Positions 47,901 to 62,000 of a stretch of 64,000 nt of DNA are shown piece by piece. The position numbers and the translations under genes were made by a program. Each line of letters opens with the position of its first letter. The stretch's first letter is position 1. Location: positions 620,001-684,000 of the forward strand of contig JAPMAC010000221.1 in NCBI GenBank assembly GCA_028671895.1. The letters run 5' to 3'. The notes under the pieces were generated by a model. It was given only the letters and a program-made list of their open reading frames with translations. It was not told the DNA's origin and ran no database searches. This DNA comes from Oenanthe sinensis (Eukaryota; Streptophyta; Magnoliopsida; Apiales; Apiaceae).

Positions 47901-50900
47901 CCTTGCAAATTATATTTGAATGTTCATAAAGTGACGTTTATTCTGGAAATTGATTTTTTGTGGCTTTGTGCACTCCTCATTAAGCGTCTTTTATTCTATA
48001 AAACTCTTCTTTAAGTAATATCTAGATAATAGAAGAATGAAAACTATAATTTTCATATGTGAACGGTTCTTTTTTAACAAAATAGAAACACGAGTTCTAG
48101 GCCTCTGGCTTTCCAAAACTTGCCAGTGACTGTGTTTGAAAGTTTTTGTACTTTGATATTTGATACCATAATCAGTTAGAGCTGTTTGTTCTCAGTTGTA
48201 GCAGTATCAATGCCATTATATTTTCTTACATCTTATCAGTTGTTTTGTGCCCCCATCAGATTCATCCATTCATGTCAAAGAAGAAAGTAATGAAGATGAC
48301 GAACCTGAATCCCTTGAAGGTATTCATACAACCCATCAGATAGAAAAAGGATGGGTGTCGGAGTCTAAAGGGAATCAATCAATTTCGGCATTAAAACATG
48401 CTACAAATAGAACTTCTATACTGGGAAAAGAATCCGCTCATGGCATTAGTTGTAGTCCTGAGGCTGAGCTGAAAACTCTCTATTCTGTGACAAAGCTTCC
48501 AAGGAAAAAGCAGAAGACCATAACATCTAAAGTAAGATGACATAATTTTGATGACACTTTATTTTGCAGTTTGCATTTTTATTAGTCATCATTACAGCCT
48601 ATTCACACCGCAGGTTTCAATGGCTGAACGTCATAGTGGTACTCATATGAGTGAATCTCAAGTAGTTGAGGTAAGGGTCTGTCATTATCATTTTCCCCAT
48701 CTCTGTTAAGACACCTAATTATTTGATAATTCAATTAATACAAGTCAAGGAACATGTTCATTAGACTGATCTAATGAACTACTACATTCATTGTTAAGGT
48801 GGTTGATATTCTGTATAATTTCCTACTTGCATCCCTTAAAATAAAATTACTCCAACTTTTTAGATTGCCAGAGACCAGAAGAACTGGTTAACATTCATGT
48901 CAAGTAAACTGATTTCCTTCATTACCCTTGTTTAATTTAGAAACTACTGATAATGACCCATAACTCATTTAGTTCTTCCATTGCTGTTGGTTCAGTCTCT
49001 CTTTCTCATTTTCTTGTTATTTAATGTTCATAAGATCTGATCTATTTAGAAATGTGATTCACTTTTTTCTGAAAGCTACAGAAATGAATCACTCATGCAT
49101 TTGATATGCTCAATGAACTTAAAATAAGGGCAGCTTACTAAGAAATTAATATGTCTTAATATTTGTCTATAAATCAAAACAATCATATTTCCATGGGCAT
49201 GGATGAACAGGATTTTTCTAGGCAATAGCAGGAAGTTATGATATTGATTGTTGATATAAGATCATGATCCTACCTTTTTGTTTGTCAAGAGGTCATTATC
49301 TTACTTATTTGTAAGTATTTAAGGAATTTAAGATATAATGTTATATATTCTTTTTATGTGTAGCTCAAATTAGGTTTTCTTATCTATGGTAGTGATGTAT
49401 CCTAGATACTCAATAGACTATAATTGACTATTGATATTGAAAATAGTACCATACGTATTGCAATCGATATGTTTCTTCTTTTATGAGGTTTTGAAGGAAG
49501 TTAAGATATCATGTTAGTTATTCTTTTATTTGTAGCTTAAATTAGGTTTTGTTATCTATGGTAGTGAAGTGTCCTAGATATTCACTAGACTATTATTGAA
49601 AACAGTACCATACATATTGCAATTGATATGTTTCTTCTTTTCTGTGGTGAATTCCTAGTGGTAGTGGATATTATGTGGTTTATTGACCTTGAAATATTAA
49701 ATTTATAGCTTTCTTATTATCTTGATTCTCAAAGGACATCCTAATTGTAAGCTCTTTAATACTCAATGTTCTTGTTTAGATCGTATTGTTGTGGCAGCCT
49801 CATGGCACTCCTGTGAGGTCCCTTGGTAAACAATATCGATTTACATAGAAAGGACATTACTCTCTTATAAAGCACATATATGAAATATACATATGCATAT
49901 AGAACCTTACATAATTACATACATACCTAGATATACAGCACATCTCTACTTGCACACTGACATAACAATTATGTATTTAAGAGTATCAATCTGTACTATT
50001 ATATGATACCACGGATTAATTAATTTTGGTTTGAATCGAAAGTTGATCTTTTTAGAAAAAAAATATTGTAGGGCAAAATTTAGGCTAAATATTTTCCAGA
50101 AAAGTTCAAAGAAAGAAGCTAGGGTTAAACTCCTAAAAGAATAAATTAGTTACCAGTACGGAAATAAAAGTATTCATTGTCCTACTGTTATTGGACATGT
50201 AGATACATGAACATTGAAGACAATTAAACCTAAAAATTTAAAATGTAACTAATTTACCAGCATTTTAGAAAATTCCCTACTTGATGCATACTTGAATCAT
50301 TGATAAATATTCAGAATCTCAACTTCTAGGTAATGTAATAGATTATGTTAAACTTTTCCATGTTTATATAGTAAATTTTGATGGTTAAGTATGAAATCCT
50401 TATCTATGATTGTTACATGCATTTACCTAAAATGAGATCCAAATATTGATGACTGAAGTATGGAACTGTATGAAATAGACCCTGTGTCTGTAGTCCAATT
50501 AAGATCCTTCAGCAGTCAGTCCACCTTCAGCCACTGTTCCAAGTTTTTTGAAATTTAGCCATATAAAATTATTAGTTTTGCTTTTAATATCTTATGTAAT
50601 ATATGCTTCCAAACTTGCATCATCAAGATCAGCAAGCAATTTCAGCTGATAGTACCAATATAACTGATCTCCTGTTGTATCCTCATATGTCTATATTTAA
50701 TTCATCTTTACCAAGTCCATGTATCCTGTTCTATTGTACTAGGATTAGATAAGGCTGACACTAGTAGTACTTGCACCCAAGTCCATGTACATACCTATAT
50801 ATAGAGTATTTAACTTATATCCTATATTTTTTTAGTCCAACTATTGATGCAAGGAGCTTGTTACTTGTTATATCAATAAACCTCGATAATACTAATGTTC

Positions 50901-53900
50901 TGCTTGACATTATTATAGGGTGGAGAGGTGGGGAATAAATTAACAAGCAAGGGTAAACGATCATCACAAAGTGCTTCACCCCTTTTGAATAAACACCTAG
51001 AGAATTCTTCTTCGAGTACTTGTCCCAGAAAAGAAGCTGGGGATTCAGCTATGTCAGGTGTACATCTTCCTGTTGCAGACCAGGTTGACATGACTAATAC
51101 AGTAAGGAGAAGACGTAAGACGATGATCCGCAAGGCCCTCTCTTATGCAGATTCGGAATTATCAGATAGAACAGTAAGAGGCTAGCACAATGCAGTCTTC
51201 CTTGTGACAAAGCAGACAAATATTTTTTTCTGCATTTAATAGCAATACATTTAAAACATTTTCAAGCTTTGGAGTTATACCTACTTGACATTTTTAAATG
51301 CAGAAAAAGCTGTTAAATTGCTTCTCCAATCATCAAGTGCGTAGGTGGTGTGCGTTTGAGTGGTTTTATAGTGCAATTGATATCCCTTGGTTTGCTAAAA
51401 GGGAGTTTGTGGAGTACTTGCTTCATGTTGGCCTGGGTCATGTTCCAAGATTAACGCATGTTGAATGGGGTGTCATAAGAAGGTATTTGTTTTTTATTGC
51501 TCATATTATGACCAAGTTCTTGTTTGAAAAACATTAATCTTGGATATTGAGAAGTCTTTATATAAAAAGCTAAATTTTAACTCGTGTAGCTCTCTTGGCA
51601 AACCACGAAGGTTTTCTGAACAATTTCTGAAGGAAGAAAAGGAAAAACTAAATCGATACAGGGATTCTGTTAGAACACATTATACTGAACTTCATTCAGG
51701 TACTAGGGAAGGGCTTCCAGCGGATCTTGCAAGGCCTTTATCTGTCGGACAACGTGTAACTGCAATTCATCCAAAGACTAGAGAAATTAATGATGGCAGT
51801 GTCCTAACTGTAGATCATAAAAGGTGTCGTGTTCAATTTGATCGTCCTGAACTAGGAGTAGAATTTGTCATGGTAATGCTTATTCATTGGTAACTAGTTT
51901 TTTTGGCTTCATTTTAATTTTGAATTTATAATACAGTACCACTCGCATATGTTGGTTTTTGATGTGTTTATTATATGCAATCAGTATTCATTAATTTGTC
52001 TTCTCGTTACCAAAGTAACAGTGCCCACCTGCCCATCAAAACTTGAAACATCTGGGCTTGCTCTTTCTCATATCTAATATCTAGAGCACATGGGATTTAA
52101 TACCAGTCCGGAAAGTAGTACTATTCTCTATCATTGATTGTGGGTGGGTTCACTGATCAGTGGATGGGATACTTTCCTCATAAGAAGTATTATGACTTCT
52201 CTGGGGTGTATTAAGAAATTAAAGATAGATATCTATGTCCAAAGTTCTTGTTCCATGACCACTTCTCCCTTTTGGGATTGATAACACAAGGCTATATTTC
52301 TGTCATTTGATTAATAATCCCTGGACTATTGGGCTATATGCTTCAACTTTATATCATATTTAGTCCATATCTTCTTCCATGAACCAAATTTCTGTCACTT
52401 TTAATTCAATGTTTATGGGATTAGTAATACGTAGTTAAATAGTCCCCCAATGTATATCAGAAAGTGATAAAATATAGTCTATTGGATTATAAAGGATTAA
52501 GTATGGCAAAATAGTACAATTATAGGTATTCCAGGTGTTTATAATCCTTGGAAACAAGTATAGCTTAAGTGTGTTGTCCATCCATTATGGTAAGCGTGTC
52601 CATAACCCACTCCCTGTACATGAGTTTGGGGAACGCAATACCTATTTGGTTCTTCATGTGTATTAAAAATCCATATTTATTTTTAAAATTCATTTTTTCT
52701 GGTCTTCTTTCTACCCAGACAATTATACACTACACGGTTGTTTTGTTGCTTCCTTTTTTTTTTCTTCTAGTGAAGATTTGATCCTGCATGTACTTACTTG
52801 TTTCTTTGTCATTGTTTGCAGGATATTGATTGCATGCCCTCGAATCCATTAGAGAATATTCCAACATCAATGACAAGACATACAAGTGCAACTGATTTTG
52901 AGAACTTAAATACCTTCAGAATGAATGGGCAGGCAAAAGATCAGAGACCAGAAGGGTATATTAAATTTTCTCCATGTGACCTGGAAAATGTTAATTCTGG
53001 TCCTCATATGTCACCTGCTTCTTACCCGGCATTTAATTTATTAAATCCGGCAAAGGTTAGTATATAAAAATGATGTATTTTGTAGTCTTTTTCTGAAAAT
53101 AATTATACGACATTTTGTGGACGATTTTTCGACCCTTTGAAAAGTGTTGCTGTTAATAACGTTGAGGCTGGCTATTTTGATGCGAACTTATGCATGATAT
53201 TAAGATTGAAGTTAAAATATTTCATTATGTTAAAATATTGCTGTAATGATGCCCATGCAAATTAAAATATTCAGTTACTATAGGAGTGGTCAACGTTCTA
53301 TATTCTCTGACTTTTTTGCTATTTTTTAAAATTTTCTGCTTGCTAGTTGGCTAAAGTTGAAATGTATACTTTTATAGCCCCAAAGGTAATGAGCTTGCTG
53401 AGTAACTTAATAAATAACATCATACTGAACCTCTGGAAAACAAACTCTGTTTTTGTATCATCTGTTTACATTGAATTTGACTGATATTCCTTACACCCAC
53501 TCTTATTGCTTATAAATATAGTAAAGGATTAAATTGAAAAACTCTTTGTAGTTGATTATAAAATTTCTAGAGAAGTTCCTTTTTAATATTATTATTTTTT
53601 CTTGGACTAGTTGGGCTCTACAATTTTAGATTCACAAGTCATAGTGGGTCCCAAAGATACAGTTTCTAATCTACAAATATCGTACTCCCACCCTTCATCA
53701 CTAGCACAGATTAAGGCTCAAGAAGCTGATGTCCAGGCCATTGCCGAGCTAAGTTGTGCTCTCGAGAAAAAGGTTCCGGTACTTTCATCTTCTTTCGTAC
53801 TTGTTTTTAGTAATAATCAAGGACAAATTCATAACAATAGGAAGACTAAAGTCTTTAGGTTTCATGTAATCTTGATTCGGGCATATTTTATGTATGGGTC

Positions 53901-56793
53901 TTAAATTTCATACTCTATTAGAGTTCTTGCAAACTGTTACATTTGGTACATTCAAGCAGTAATCTGAACTCGTATAGTTGCATGAGAGTTTCAGTCTTTC
54001 AGTCCCTTTTTCAAAATTCAGTTTTCCTCTATCCCTGTATATTAAGTATTGAATTATATAGGTCACTGGTATATTAAAAGTCTTCTCTTGTCCAAGCCTT
54101 GATGATATTTAGTGTTCATATCTGTCTAATGTAGTCATTGGGTAGAGAATCCAGACTTGTGCTGTTGTGCATTATTGTTAATGTTAGTAAGAGTCTGCTT
54201 AATTGACTACTACAAACCACTCACTACAGTTCATTTGTATAACAATGGCTACTCAAGCTTCATGTTCACAAGAAAATAATGTGTCGTCTCTTTTTATCCA
54301 TTTTTTTTTGTTCCTCTAGCTTTTGATGATGCTTCTTTCATTATAAGTAATTCTTGTACATCAGATTATATTTATATAAGAAATACAGAGACAGGGTAGC
54401 ATAAATTAGTTTTGATGGATCATCTTGGATCTTGTAGCAAGTGCTAGTTTCTGAGTTGAGGGAAATGAACAATGACGTGTTGGAAAATCAGAAGGATAGT
54501 GTTTCAACTCTAAAGGACTCGGAGCCTTTTAAAAAGCAATATGCTGCTGTTCTCGTACAACTACGTGACGCAGATGAGCGGGTTTGTAGTTCCATGCATT
54601 TATGTTAAATTTTGCTTTTACAAATCACTATATTTTTCTCCCACAATTTAGTGAGTGCTAGACCGATTTTCATTTTCTTAGCAGGTTACTTCTGCTTTGG
54701 GTTGTTTAAAGCAACGCAATACATATCAAGGAAATGGCTCGCTTACATGGCAGAGGTCTACGGCCAATTCTGGTGGTTCTGTTGGTGTGCTTAACTCTTC
54801 CAATTTTTCACTTCAAAATGAAGAATATGGATCTCATGTCATTGAAATTGTTGAAAACTCTAAAACAAGGGCTCGTACCATGGTGAATGCAGCAATTCAG
54901 GTATATAAATTCTTACTGCCTGCCACTTTTCTGTTTCATGACTTCCATTTTGCTTAAGTGTGCTTAGTGATCTAGTATGATAAAACAAAAGGATACTAAT
55001 TGCAATCTGTAATCATTCTAAAGCATATACCAGGAGTCATTATTATTTCCTGAATAATGTTTGCAAAACAGATACTTTCTACACTAATCTGAGTACAATA
55101 TTGGGCCATGTGATAAAAACAATTTGTTTAAAGATCATTGGTTTCCAGTGGCATCCCAGTTAAACTCGGCCATTTATTTGTCAGAAAAATATTTTCAGCA
55201 TATAAGTTGTACACTATTTGAGTATGAATCTCTATATTAGCTGCGTACGATGTTATTAGTTACTTTCTGATGTGAAAAATAGCATGATTCTATATATATT
55301 TATATAAATGATATTTATACACTCAAAGTAATATAAAAATTTACCTTGTCAGTTTCGGTAAACTTAAAAAAATTACTTATGACTTGAAGTTAAAGTTAAA
55401 AGTGAAAAGTAAAAATTTAACTGATTGGATATTATTGTATGTAACTTATGGGTTATTAAAAATATAAATTATAAATTATACATGTGAATGATGATATTAA
55501 ATTTATCAAATAAAATTACAACAATAAAATAAGTTGTTCAAAAAAGTACCCCCTACCAACTTTTAACTTTAACTTTTTAACTTGTAACACAAACGCACAT
55601 ATTTAAAGTTAAAAGTCACTTGAAGCCCCCGATGTAACGGTTAAACTAACGGGCTGGAACCTCAGTATCAAGTAATAAGGACAAGGCAATGCATAAAATT
55701 AGTTAATTTATAATATGCATGAAACATGCTGCACTTTCAAAACAAATATTGTTGATTTACTGTTATTTCAGTATAGAGTTTAGCAGGGACGTACCCAATG
55801 TATCGATCGACAGTTCACACCCCTGAAATTTTCAAAACAAAATTTTTTATGTATATTTTTTAAGAAAAAATATTTATAGTAGTAAATTTTAGTGTTGACA
55901 CCACTGAAATTTTATAAATTTGTATGTATTTTGAATATTGTAATTTTTTAACCCCCCTGGATCAAAATCCTGGCTACGCCCCTGGAGTTTAGCAATTGAA
56001 ATTCTCTGCTTCTCTACTTTTCTTCGACTTTTTGATTGTAATATACTTTGCAGTTTAATGGGTTCTTTCTAATCTTCTGAGATGCCTTACTGTGCATAAA
56101 TCCTGATTTGTTTGTATCTGTTAACACTGCTAGGCATTTACTTCAATGAATGGTGGGGGAAACACCTTTGAGAAGATTGAGGAGGCTATAGACCATGTCT
56201 ATGATCAGATTCCAGCAGAAGAAAACTATATACCATCCGAGAGATCTTTTACTGCCTCAGAAAGTGGTAATTTGGCTTCTCAGGAACTGAAGTGTGGTAC
56301 ATTAAGTCCGTCACAGACCCTGCCTAATCCACAGTCTGATAATCAATCCCTAGTTCCTTCAGAACTTATCACTAAATGTGTAGCTACTTTGCTGATGATT
56401 CAGGTTAGAAAATTAGAATAACTCTCTATTTATTGCGTTGCCGTCCCCAAAAATTTGATAATTGTAGGTAAAGTAATTGGCACTTAATTAGCAAAAAAAA
56501 AAAGTAATTGGCACTTTACCTCACAAGCAGATTTATTGTTATTTGTTTGCTCAGAAGCTTTGTAAAAGGAGTCTGGTTAATCCTTACTAACCTTGTTTCT
56601 ATATCTTATACCCCACTAAAAATTGCAGAAGTGTACGGAACGACAGTTTCCACCAGCAGATGTAGCTCAAATACTGGATTCTGCTATTACAAGTTTGCAG
56701 CCTTTCACCTCAAAGAACCTCCCTGTTTATGCTGATATAGAGAAGTGCATGATTATGATTAGGAATCAAATAATGGCGCTTGTACCAACTTAA
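42108..56793 (+). CDS. ALY: ALWAYS EARLY-type LIN-9 homologue (DREAM/MuvB subunit), 19 coding exons
   Basis: Exons: 42108-42212, 43061-43159, 43374-43436, 43966-44043, 44672-44858, 45348-45568, 45694-46003, 46423-46497, 48260-48531, 48614-48670, 50919-51173, 51304-51482, 51590-51872, 52822-53055, 53611-53772, 54438-54581, 54685-54900, 56134-56403, 56629-56793. All use GT/AG, phases agree, and they give 1,124 residues with no break. A SANT/Myb-like domain (GPQWIKEELENFYEAYRKHG) spans about 45-95. The DIRP domain (WCAFEWFYSAIDIPWF, HVGLGHVPRLTHVEW) spans about 575-645 and ends GKPRRFS. A Tudor-like part (LSVGQRVTAIHP, CRVQFDRPELGVEFV) lies near 670-735. A long helical C-terminal half follows. 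LIN-9/ALY proteins bind chromatin in cell-cycle and developmental repressor complexes. Which of the plant ALY paralogues this is cannot be decided. Several introns carry MITEs and duplications. Confidence 0.95.
44030..44237 (+). repeat. 104-bp tandem duplication covering an ALY splice donor
   Basis: Copy 1 starts ACTATTGCAATCTGGTAATA (44030) and copy 2 ACTATTGCTATCTGGTATTA (44134). Both end GATGTTAAT/GGTGTTAAT then GCTCATAAG. The exon end and donor are duplicated, giving a second GT at 44148. Confidence 0.85.
44921..44992. repeat. CT/CA microsatellite in an ALY intron
   Basis: Runs of CCCTCCCTCTCTC and CTCTCTCTCTCACACACACACACACA. Open frames across it on both strands are artefacts of the repeat. 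Confidence 0.9.
46671..47094. mobile_element. MITE with GGGAGAACC/GGGTTCTCT inverted ends in an ALY intron
   Basis: The left end AGGGAGAACCCCTTATATA and the inverted right end ATAGAGAACCCTCTTATATA match. A second internal AGAGAACC / GGTTCTCT pair and ATTCTAC(A)ATAGAATC repeats lie inside. No clear TSD is found, so the superfamily is open. Confidence 0.55.
49319..49652 (+). repeat. Tandem duplication of ~172 bp in the largest ALY intron
   Basis: TTAGGTTTTCTTATCTATGG near 49370 and TTAGGTTTTGTTATCTATGG near 49542 anchor two copies that run to GATATGTTTCTTCTTTT. The copies have diverged by small indels. Confidence 0.8.
55370..55595. repeat. Inverted-repeat element in an ALY intron, probable old MITE
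   Basis: Left GACTTGAAGTTAAAGTTAAA and right TTTAACTTTAACTTTTTAAC are inverted copies around an AT-rich core. The ends and TSD are not clear. Confidence 0.35.
55784..55984. mobile_element. hAT MITE with 8-bp TSD in an ALY intron
   Basis: It starts CAGGGACGTACCC and ends GGCTACGCCCCTG (inverted, CAGGGGCGTAGCC). It is flanked by GAGTTTAG at 55776-55783 and 55985-55992. At 201 bp with an exact 8-bp TSD and CAGGG ends, it is a non-autonomous hAT element. Confidence 0.88.
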
Positions 56794-57827
56794 TCCAACC
56801 TGATCCCCCTTTGCTGAATAAGTTCTTGTATCGTGTAAATGGGTGGAGTAGATTAAGCGCAACAGTTTAATCTGGGCAAGAAATCTTGCATATTCTTCCC
56901 AATTGGTGTATGTTTTTCTTCTAGGGGGTAGGCGTTTATTGTAAAGTCTGTTACAAGTGCGTGAAGGTAATTTACACTAATCTTATAGTTGTAATTTTGC
57001 TATTGAGTAGAGCAAGTTTTAGTTTCCTGTTAAAGCTTTGTAGATTTTGTGGAATTGAAGGTCGAGAACCATCAATTGTTAATATAGAATAATCAAAGAA
57101 TAATTTGCCTTGTGCTAAATTGGGCGCTTAATCCCTGCATTACTTCCATGATAATTTCATTTGCCTTGCTCTTAAAATCTTATAATGGGGAATTCGATCA
57201 ATACAGATTAGGTAATTTTTTAATTTTTTAATTTTTAAAGCTGATATTATTTTTTAAGTACTTTTTTTCAATTATTAATATATTTCGTACCTGATTATGA
57301 TGAAATAAAGACATCCCGATTACAGCTCGACTTGAAAGGTTAGAAAATGAATTTCAAGATGACATGAAAGTCACTGTGACCTGTGTCCAATTCCTTTTTA
57401 TTAACACAACTAAGTAACTTTGCGAACCTGCCGGTTAACGGTTAAATATTAAAGTGGTTACTGAAGTAAAACCTTAATATCATTTTTGTCATCACTCTTA
57501 ACGGGTATCAATTACATTACTTAAGTTGGTATAAATATCATAGCAGTAACCCTTATATTATAAAAAATAAGTATAAATATTTTTTAAAATTATTAAAATT
57601 TGAATAAATCATTAAAAATCATATTATGTATAAATTTACATTTATGCGTTATATTTTGTAAATAAAATGAGTTTTGCAGTGTTTAATCTTTTTTTAATAA
57701 TAAATCAATAGAAAAAAGAATAAAAAATTAATAAAAAATAATAAAAGAACTTCATAAATTTTGAATATATTACCCAAAATATTAGAATTTATAAGTTTTC
57801 ATTTGGTTGTAATAGCTTGTAAAAAAA
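56794..57827 (+). other. ALY 3' UTR and AT-rich convergent intergenic DNA
   Basis: The 3' UTR probably runs to about 57080-57110. The rest is A/T-rich with no gene seen. Confidence 0.55.
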
Positions 57828-58038
57828 GAGTAATACTAGGGAATCAAACAAATCTCCCAAAAAAAATCCCAAAATGATGTGGCATGATGTATATGGCAAG
57901 ATGAGTAGTTTTAATTGATGTGATTGATTTGAATATAGAAGGGTCCATCTCATTAATTATTCTCACAATCAATCTAAAGGAGACATGTGTCATTTGGGAA
58001 TTTTTTTTGGAGATTTGTTTGATTCTCTAGCATTACTC
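57828..58038. mobile_element. 211-bp Mutator-like MITE with 9-bp TSD
   Basis: The ends GAGTAATACTAGGGAATC and (inverted) GAGTAATGCTAGAGAATC continue into a shared AAACAAATCTCC block, a TIR of at least 30 bp. It is flanked by GTAAAAAAA at 57819-57827 and 58039-58047. It lies between two convergent genes. Confidence 0.82.
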
Positions 58039-58047
58039 GTAAAAAAA

Positions 58048-59059
58048 ATGTGTATAACTCGAAAAATATCATTATCAATTCTCGAATTCGTATTTAGGGT
58101 TACCAATATGATATTTATGAAAACTTAGATGAGTTGAATAATACCCCAATCAGTGACGAAAGTGATATTAAGCTTCCACTCCAGTGACCAATTTGATATT
58201 TAACTAGCAAGTTTAAATCAAAAGCGAACACCTGAACTTCCTGTTTCAAAAGCCCCAAAACAAACTTTAAACAGTAAGCAAAATTGTGCAACCTCCTCCT
58301 AAATACTGCCGGAACTTCTTTGTCTCAAAAGCCATAGAACGAACTTCAAACAGGAACAACATTAAGCAACATAGTGTAACCACCTCCTGTGCATAATGTA
58401 TTGTAATACCCAAGCAAATTTCTGATTGTAACGACGCTAATCAATTTACAGCTCTCTGTTTATGGGCCCTAATCCTTTTGGCCATTCCATGGCCACCTTA
58501 AGTCTACTGGGCCAATTTAAAACACTCAACTTCGACCTTAAACTAAGGTTTGACTAAAGAAGGTTTGGAGAATAATCATTTTGAAAACGGACACACAAAT
58601 ATCATGTTGGAGTTGATCAAGTAAAGAATGGAATTTTAGGGTGCGAGTGTCAATATTATAAACATACTAAATTGAAACAATATAGTATATAGTACTACTA
58701 TCATAACTCAGAACCGTCAACTGAACTTGAAAGATCCATTGATACTACAAATACCAGACTGGATTAAGGCCTTGCAGCTTAAAAGCTTGCACGTGTATTT
58801 AAAAACCAGGGCCAGACCCTGACAAAAGCATTACAAATACCATGGATTTATGTCTAGCGGATGCAAAATTAAACTTCTATCAGTTTTCAGCAAAAGACCC
58901 AATATCCAACTTCCACCGAAACTACAGAAAATCCTAGTTCTTTATACATTCGTAGCTTAACCTGATCCCAGTTGGAGAAAGATAAAGAGAAAAAAAGTAT
59001 CCAGTTTCCTTCAATGGTAGTCCACAACTCCTAAAAAGCTTCGGTTCTTACATTTGTGT
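58048..59059 (-). other. Intergenic DNA and probable 3' UTR of the minus-strand gene
   Basis: No coding signal is seen. The part nearest 59059 is presumably the transcript tail of the gene at 59060-62182. Confidence 0.45.
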
Positions 59060-62000
59060 CTAAGATTCCACCACAATCTGCAGCATAACAATTACCAGAT
59101 ATAAGCAAAGATTAGGGATGGAAGTGCAAATCAACAATTACGAAAATTAGCCAATTGCAAACAACCTTCTGCCTTTTGGTTTTCTTCTTTTTGTTTTTGT
59201 TTTTACTCTTCTTTTTATTTTCCTTCTTTTTTGTGTGCACCTGAGGTTTAAAATCCATCTTCTCCGAAGTTTCCTGCCAAGTTAACTCATTTCAGAGCTT
59301 ACATCCAGGCAGAGAAAAAACTGAGAGAAAAACAATGAATCAGATTTGCATTCAGCACCTCAGTGTCTCCAAAGGAGTTTACATGCTGAACTATCCTGCC
59401 CGAGCTTGAACTTCCACCTAATATTCAAGTTCAAAATGTCAACTATACTTTTGAGATAGTTTATTTATTACCAACTCACTTATAACGGAAGTGTGTTAAT
59501 TATGAATTCCAAAATCATTCATTAGGAGTCATGTTTACAGAAAGACAAGCAAGCAAGAAAAATATCACAAGTGCTTACAAGGTATCATAAGAAGTAAAAA
59601 CATGCATTCAGCAGGGGAGGATCTGAAATTGTATTTTGAGACATCAGACGGGTGTTTATTGAAAAGCAGAAAGATAATTGAAAAAAACATTAATGAGTCG
59701 GTACATAATATAAGACATGGTAATCAAACATGCATAACTATGCGCTAGGAAAGGCAGGTAGAAGATGGGATGTACACGTGAAGTAGAGGGTTTATATTCA
59801 AAACTTAAAACTGCTGTAATTAATAATAGCTTCATATGTGCAGTGTTGTGAAATGTGCAAAATCAAAAAAAGTGCAAAGATCCAATTATTTATATAATTA
59901 TCTATTTTTATACCTATATACATCTGAAAATATTTGTTGTAATATTTAACAATAGAATAATACTTAAAATAGTTTCAAACATAATAAAAAGTGTCAAACA
60001 TGGTAGAAATATCACACAAAAGCATCAAACTATCACTCGATAACATTTAGTAAGTCAAAGACTTCTAAATCGTTTAGCTCAATCTCGGTTCCCTTAAATT
60101 CCCCCACCCCACCCATTCCTCATCATCATCTTCATCATTGAGAGTTGAAGAAGAAGAAGAAGCTCTTTCGCTTACTTTGAAGGGTATTTCAGTCTTTTTA
60201 CACATAATGCAAGCTTTTTTGCACTTTTTACGGCGGGTTTTTACGCCTTTTTGCAAGTAAGTGCGGGTCAAGCGCGATTTTATGTCAATTTGATAATCGC
60301 ACTAAATTGCTCATACGCAACTTGCAAAACCTTCGGATACTCGCGAAGCGCAATTAATTGCGTGATTAATCGCGATATTAACAATACCGCATGTGTGTTC
60401 GAGGTATTTTTCTTGACAGTCCAGTTGCATTTTTTGGTAGCAAGTATAGAGAGAGGGAGACAAGAATCAAACTCCAGACCTCTTCTAGCACTATAAGTGC
60501 ATTTGCTACTAGCCGGCACTCCTTGGTTCCAAATAATTTCTAATTGTCTGCCTCATATTAAAGTGATTGTGCTTTGAAAGTATATTCATGCAATGTACTT
60601 AAATTAGTATGTTTATAATTGTGCAAAATGCAAATTCAAACCAAAGAATGAATTTTCTAGCACAAGTTATTGAATATAAAAATGATTTTTTTCATATAGG
60701 AATTTTGTGGCAAACGCAGTCTGACTTTGCTTAGAAGTGAGGATCCTACACCTTTAGATATCTAAGTAGGGGCCTGGGGTAAATTACTTAATATTACCAA
60801 AACATCACGCTTTTGTGCAAGTGTACTGTGAGTCTGTGACTATAGTTGGAAGTTAATTTCTTATGTTATTCCCTGTACGTGTTGTTTAACTTCAATTTAT
60901 ATATCCAATCACTGCAATTTACCAGGTCTTTCGCATAGATTGCTAAAGTTTAGAACTTCCAAATATTATGTTATATCATTTCCAGGTTGTTTTGTGACCA
61001 TGCACTTAATTACTTAAAGGGTAAGCTGAGGCTTAACGATGGCACTTCATCTATATTACTAAATTTGTGTTTTAATGTCTCCTTTTTGATTATTCAAACC
61101 TTGGTGTTGTACATTGATGAATTCTGACTGACTGATTGATCTACTTCTTTACTATCTTTTTTAGCAAGACACTTGCAGAGCTTTACTTCATTTTTATATG
61201 ATTTTATTACAGCTTGAGTAGGGTAAGGACTTCCAATATATTATCAACTGCACAGGCCAGCTGCTGTCAGTGAGGTAGCTTATGTGGCAAAGTTGCTGAG
61301 GGGACAGACCCGATTGCTAACAAAGCGTCTTGCCTCTAAAGATAGTAAGAACAATGAATCAAACGTCTGAAATTTATATATTTGAAGCATAACAGGCATG
61401 CCTTGATTCTATTGCCTATGTACCTGAATAGTAATCCTCTCTAGCCAAAGGGCTTAGAGGCTTAAGGATACTAAGAAGACAAAAACTGCATCTAATATCC
61501 GCAAACACCCTGAACATACTTCACTTATAAGTCAAAGTCAAGTAAAATCGTGCCACTTGCTCCTATTACAATCTACCACTTGCATACAATTATCATCCCC
61601 ATCCATATATCACACTTGAATTATCAGTTTATCACACACACAAAAATATGTAGCCCAATAATATGAGAAGTGAGTTGCGAATGAAAAATAGGGTTTGTAT
61701 TAGAAAAGTCAAATTAAAAAAGTCTGAATAACTAATAACGAAAAAGGCAAGGACCTCTGATAGTTTCTTGAGCATTTTTGACAGCCAACTCGAGAAGTTG
61801 AGGATTAATGGAAGCAAGAGCAGCAGGATCCTGTAACTTTCTTTCAAGAAATTTAGCTAATGCAGCACCCTTGTTTGTTTTTAATGGCCCTCCTGGGTGA
61901 GCCAACCTAATAATAAAAATCACCCCAGACCAACCAATAAAATTTAAAAAAAACAACAACATGGGTAATGGGTAAATAATAAAATTAACATGTACTGATT

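Noticed and set aside
60074..60519. Small open frames on both strands inside the intron of the minus-strand gene
   Set aside because: They lie in or next to a transposon-like insert, overlap each other and show no recognisable protein.
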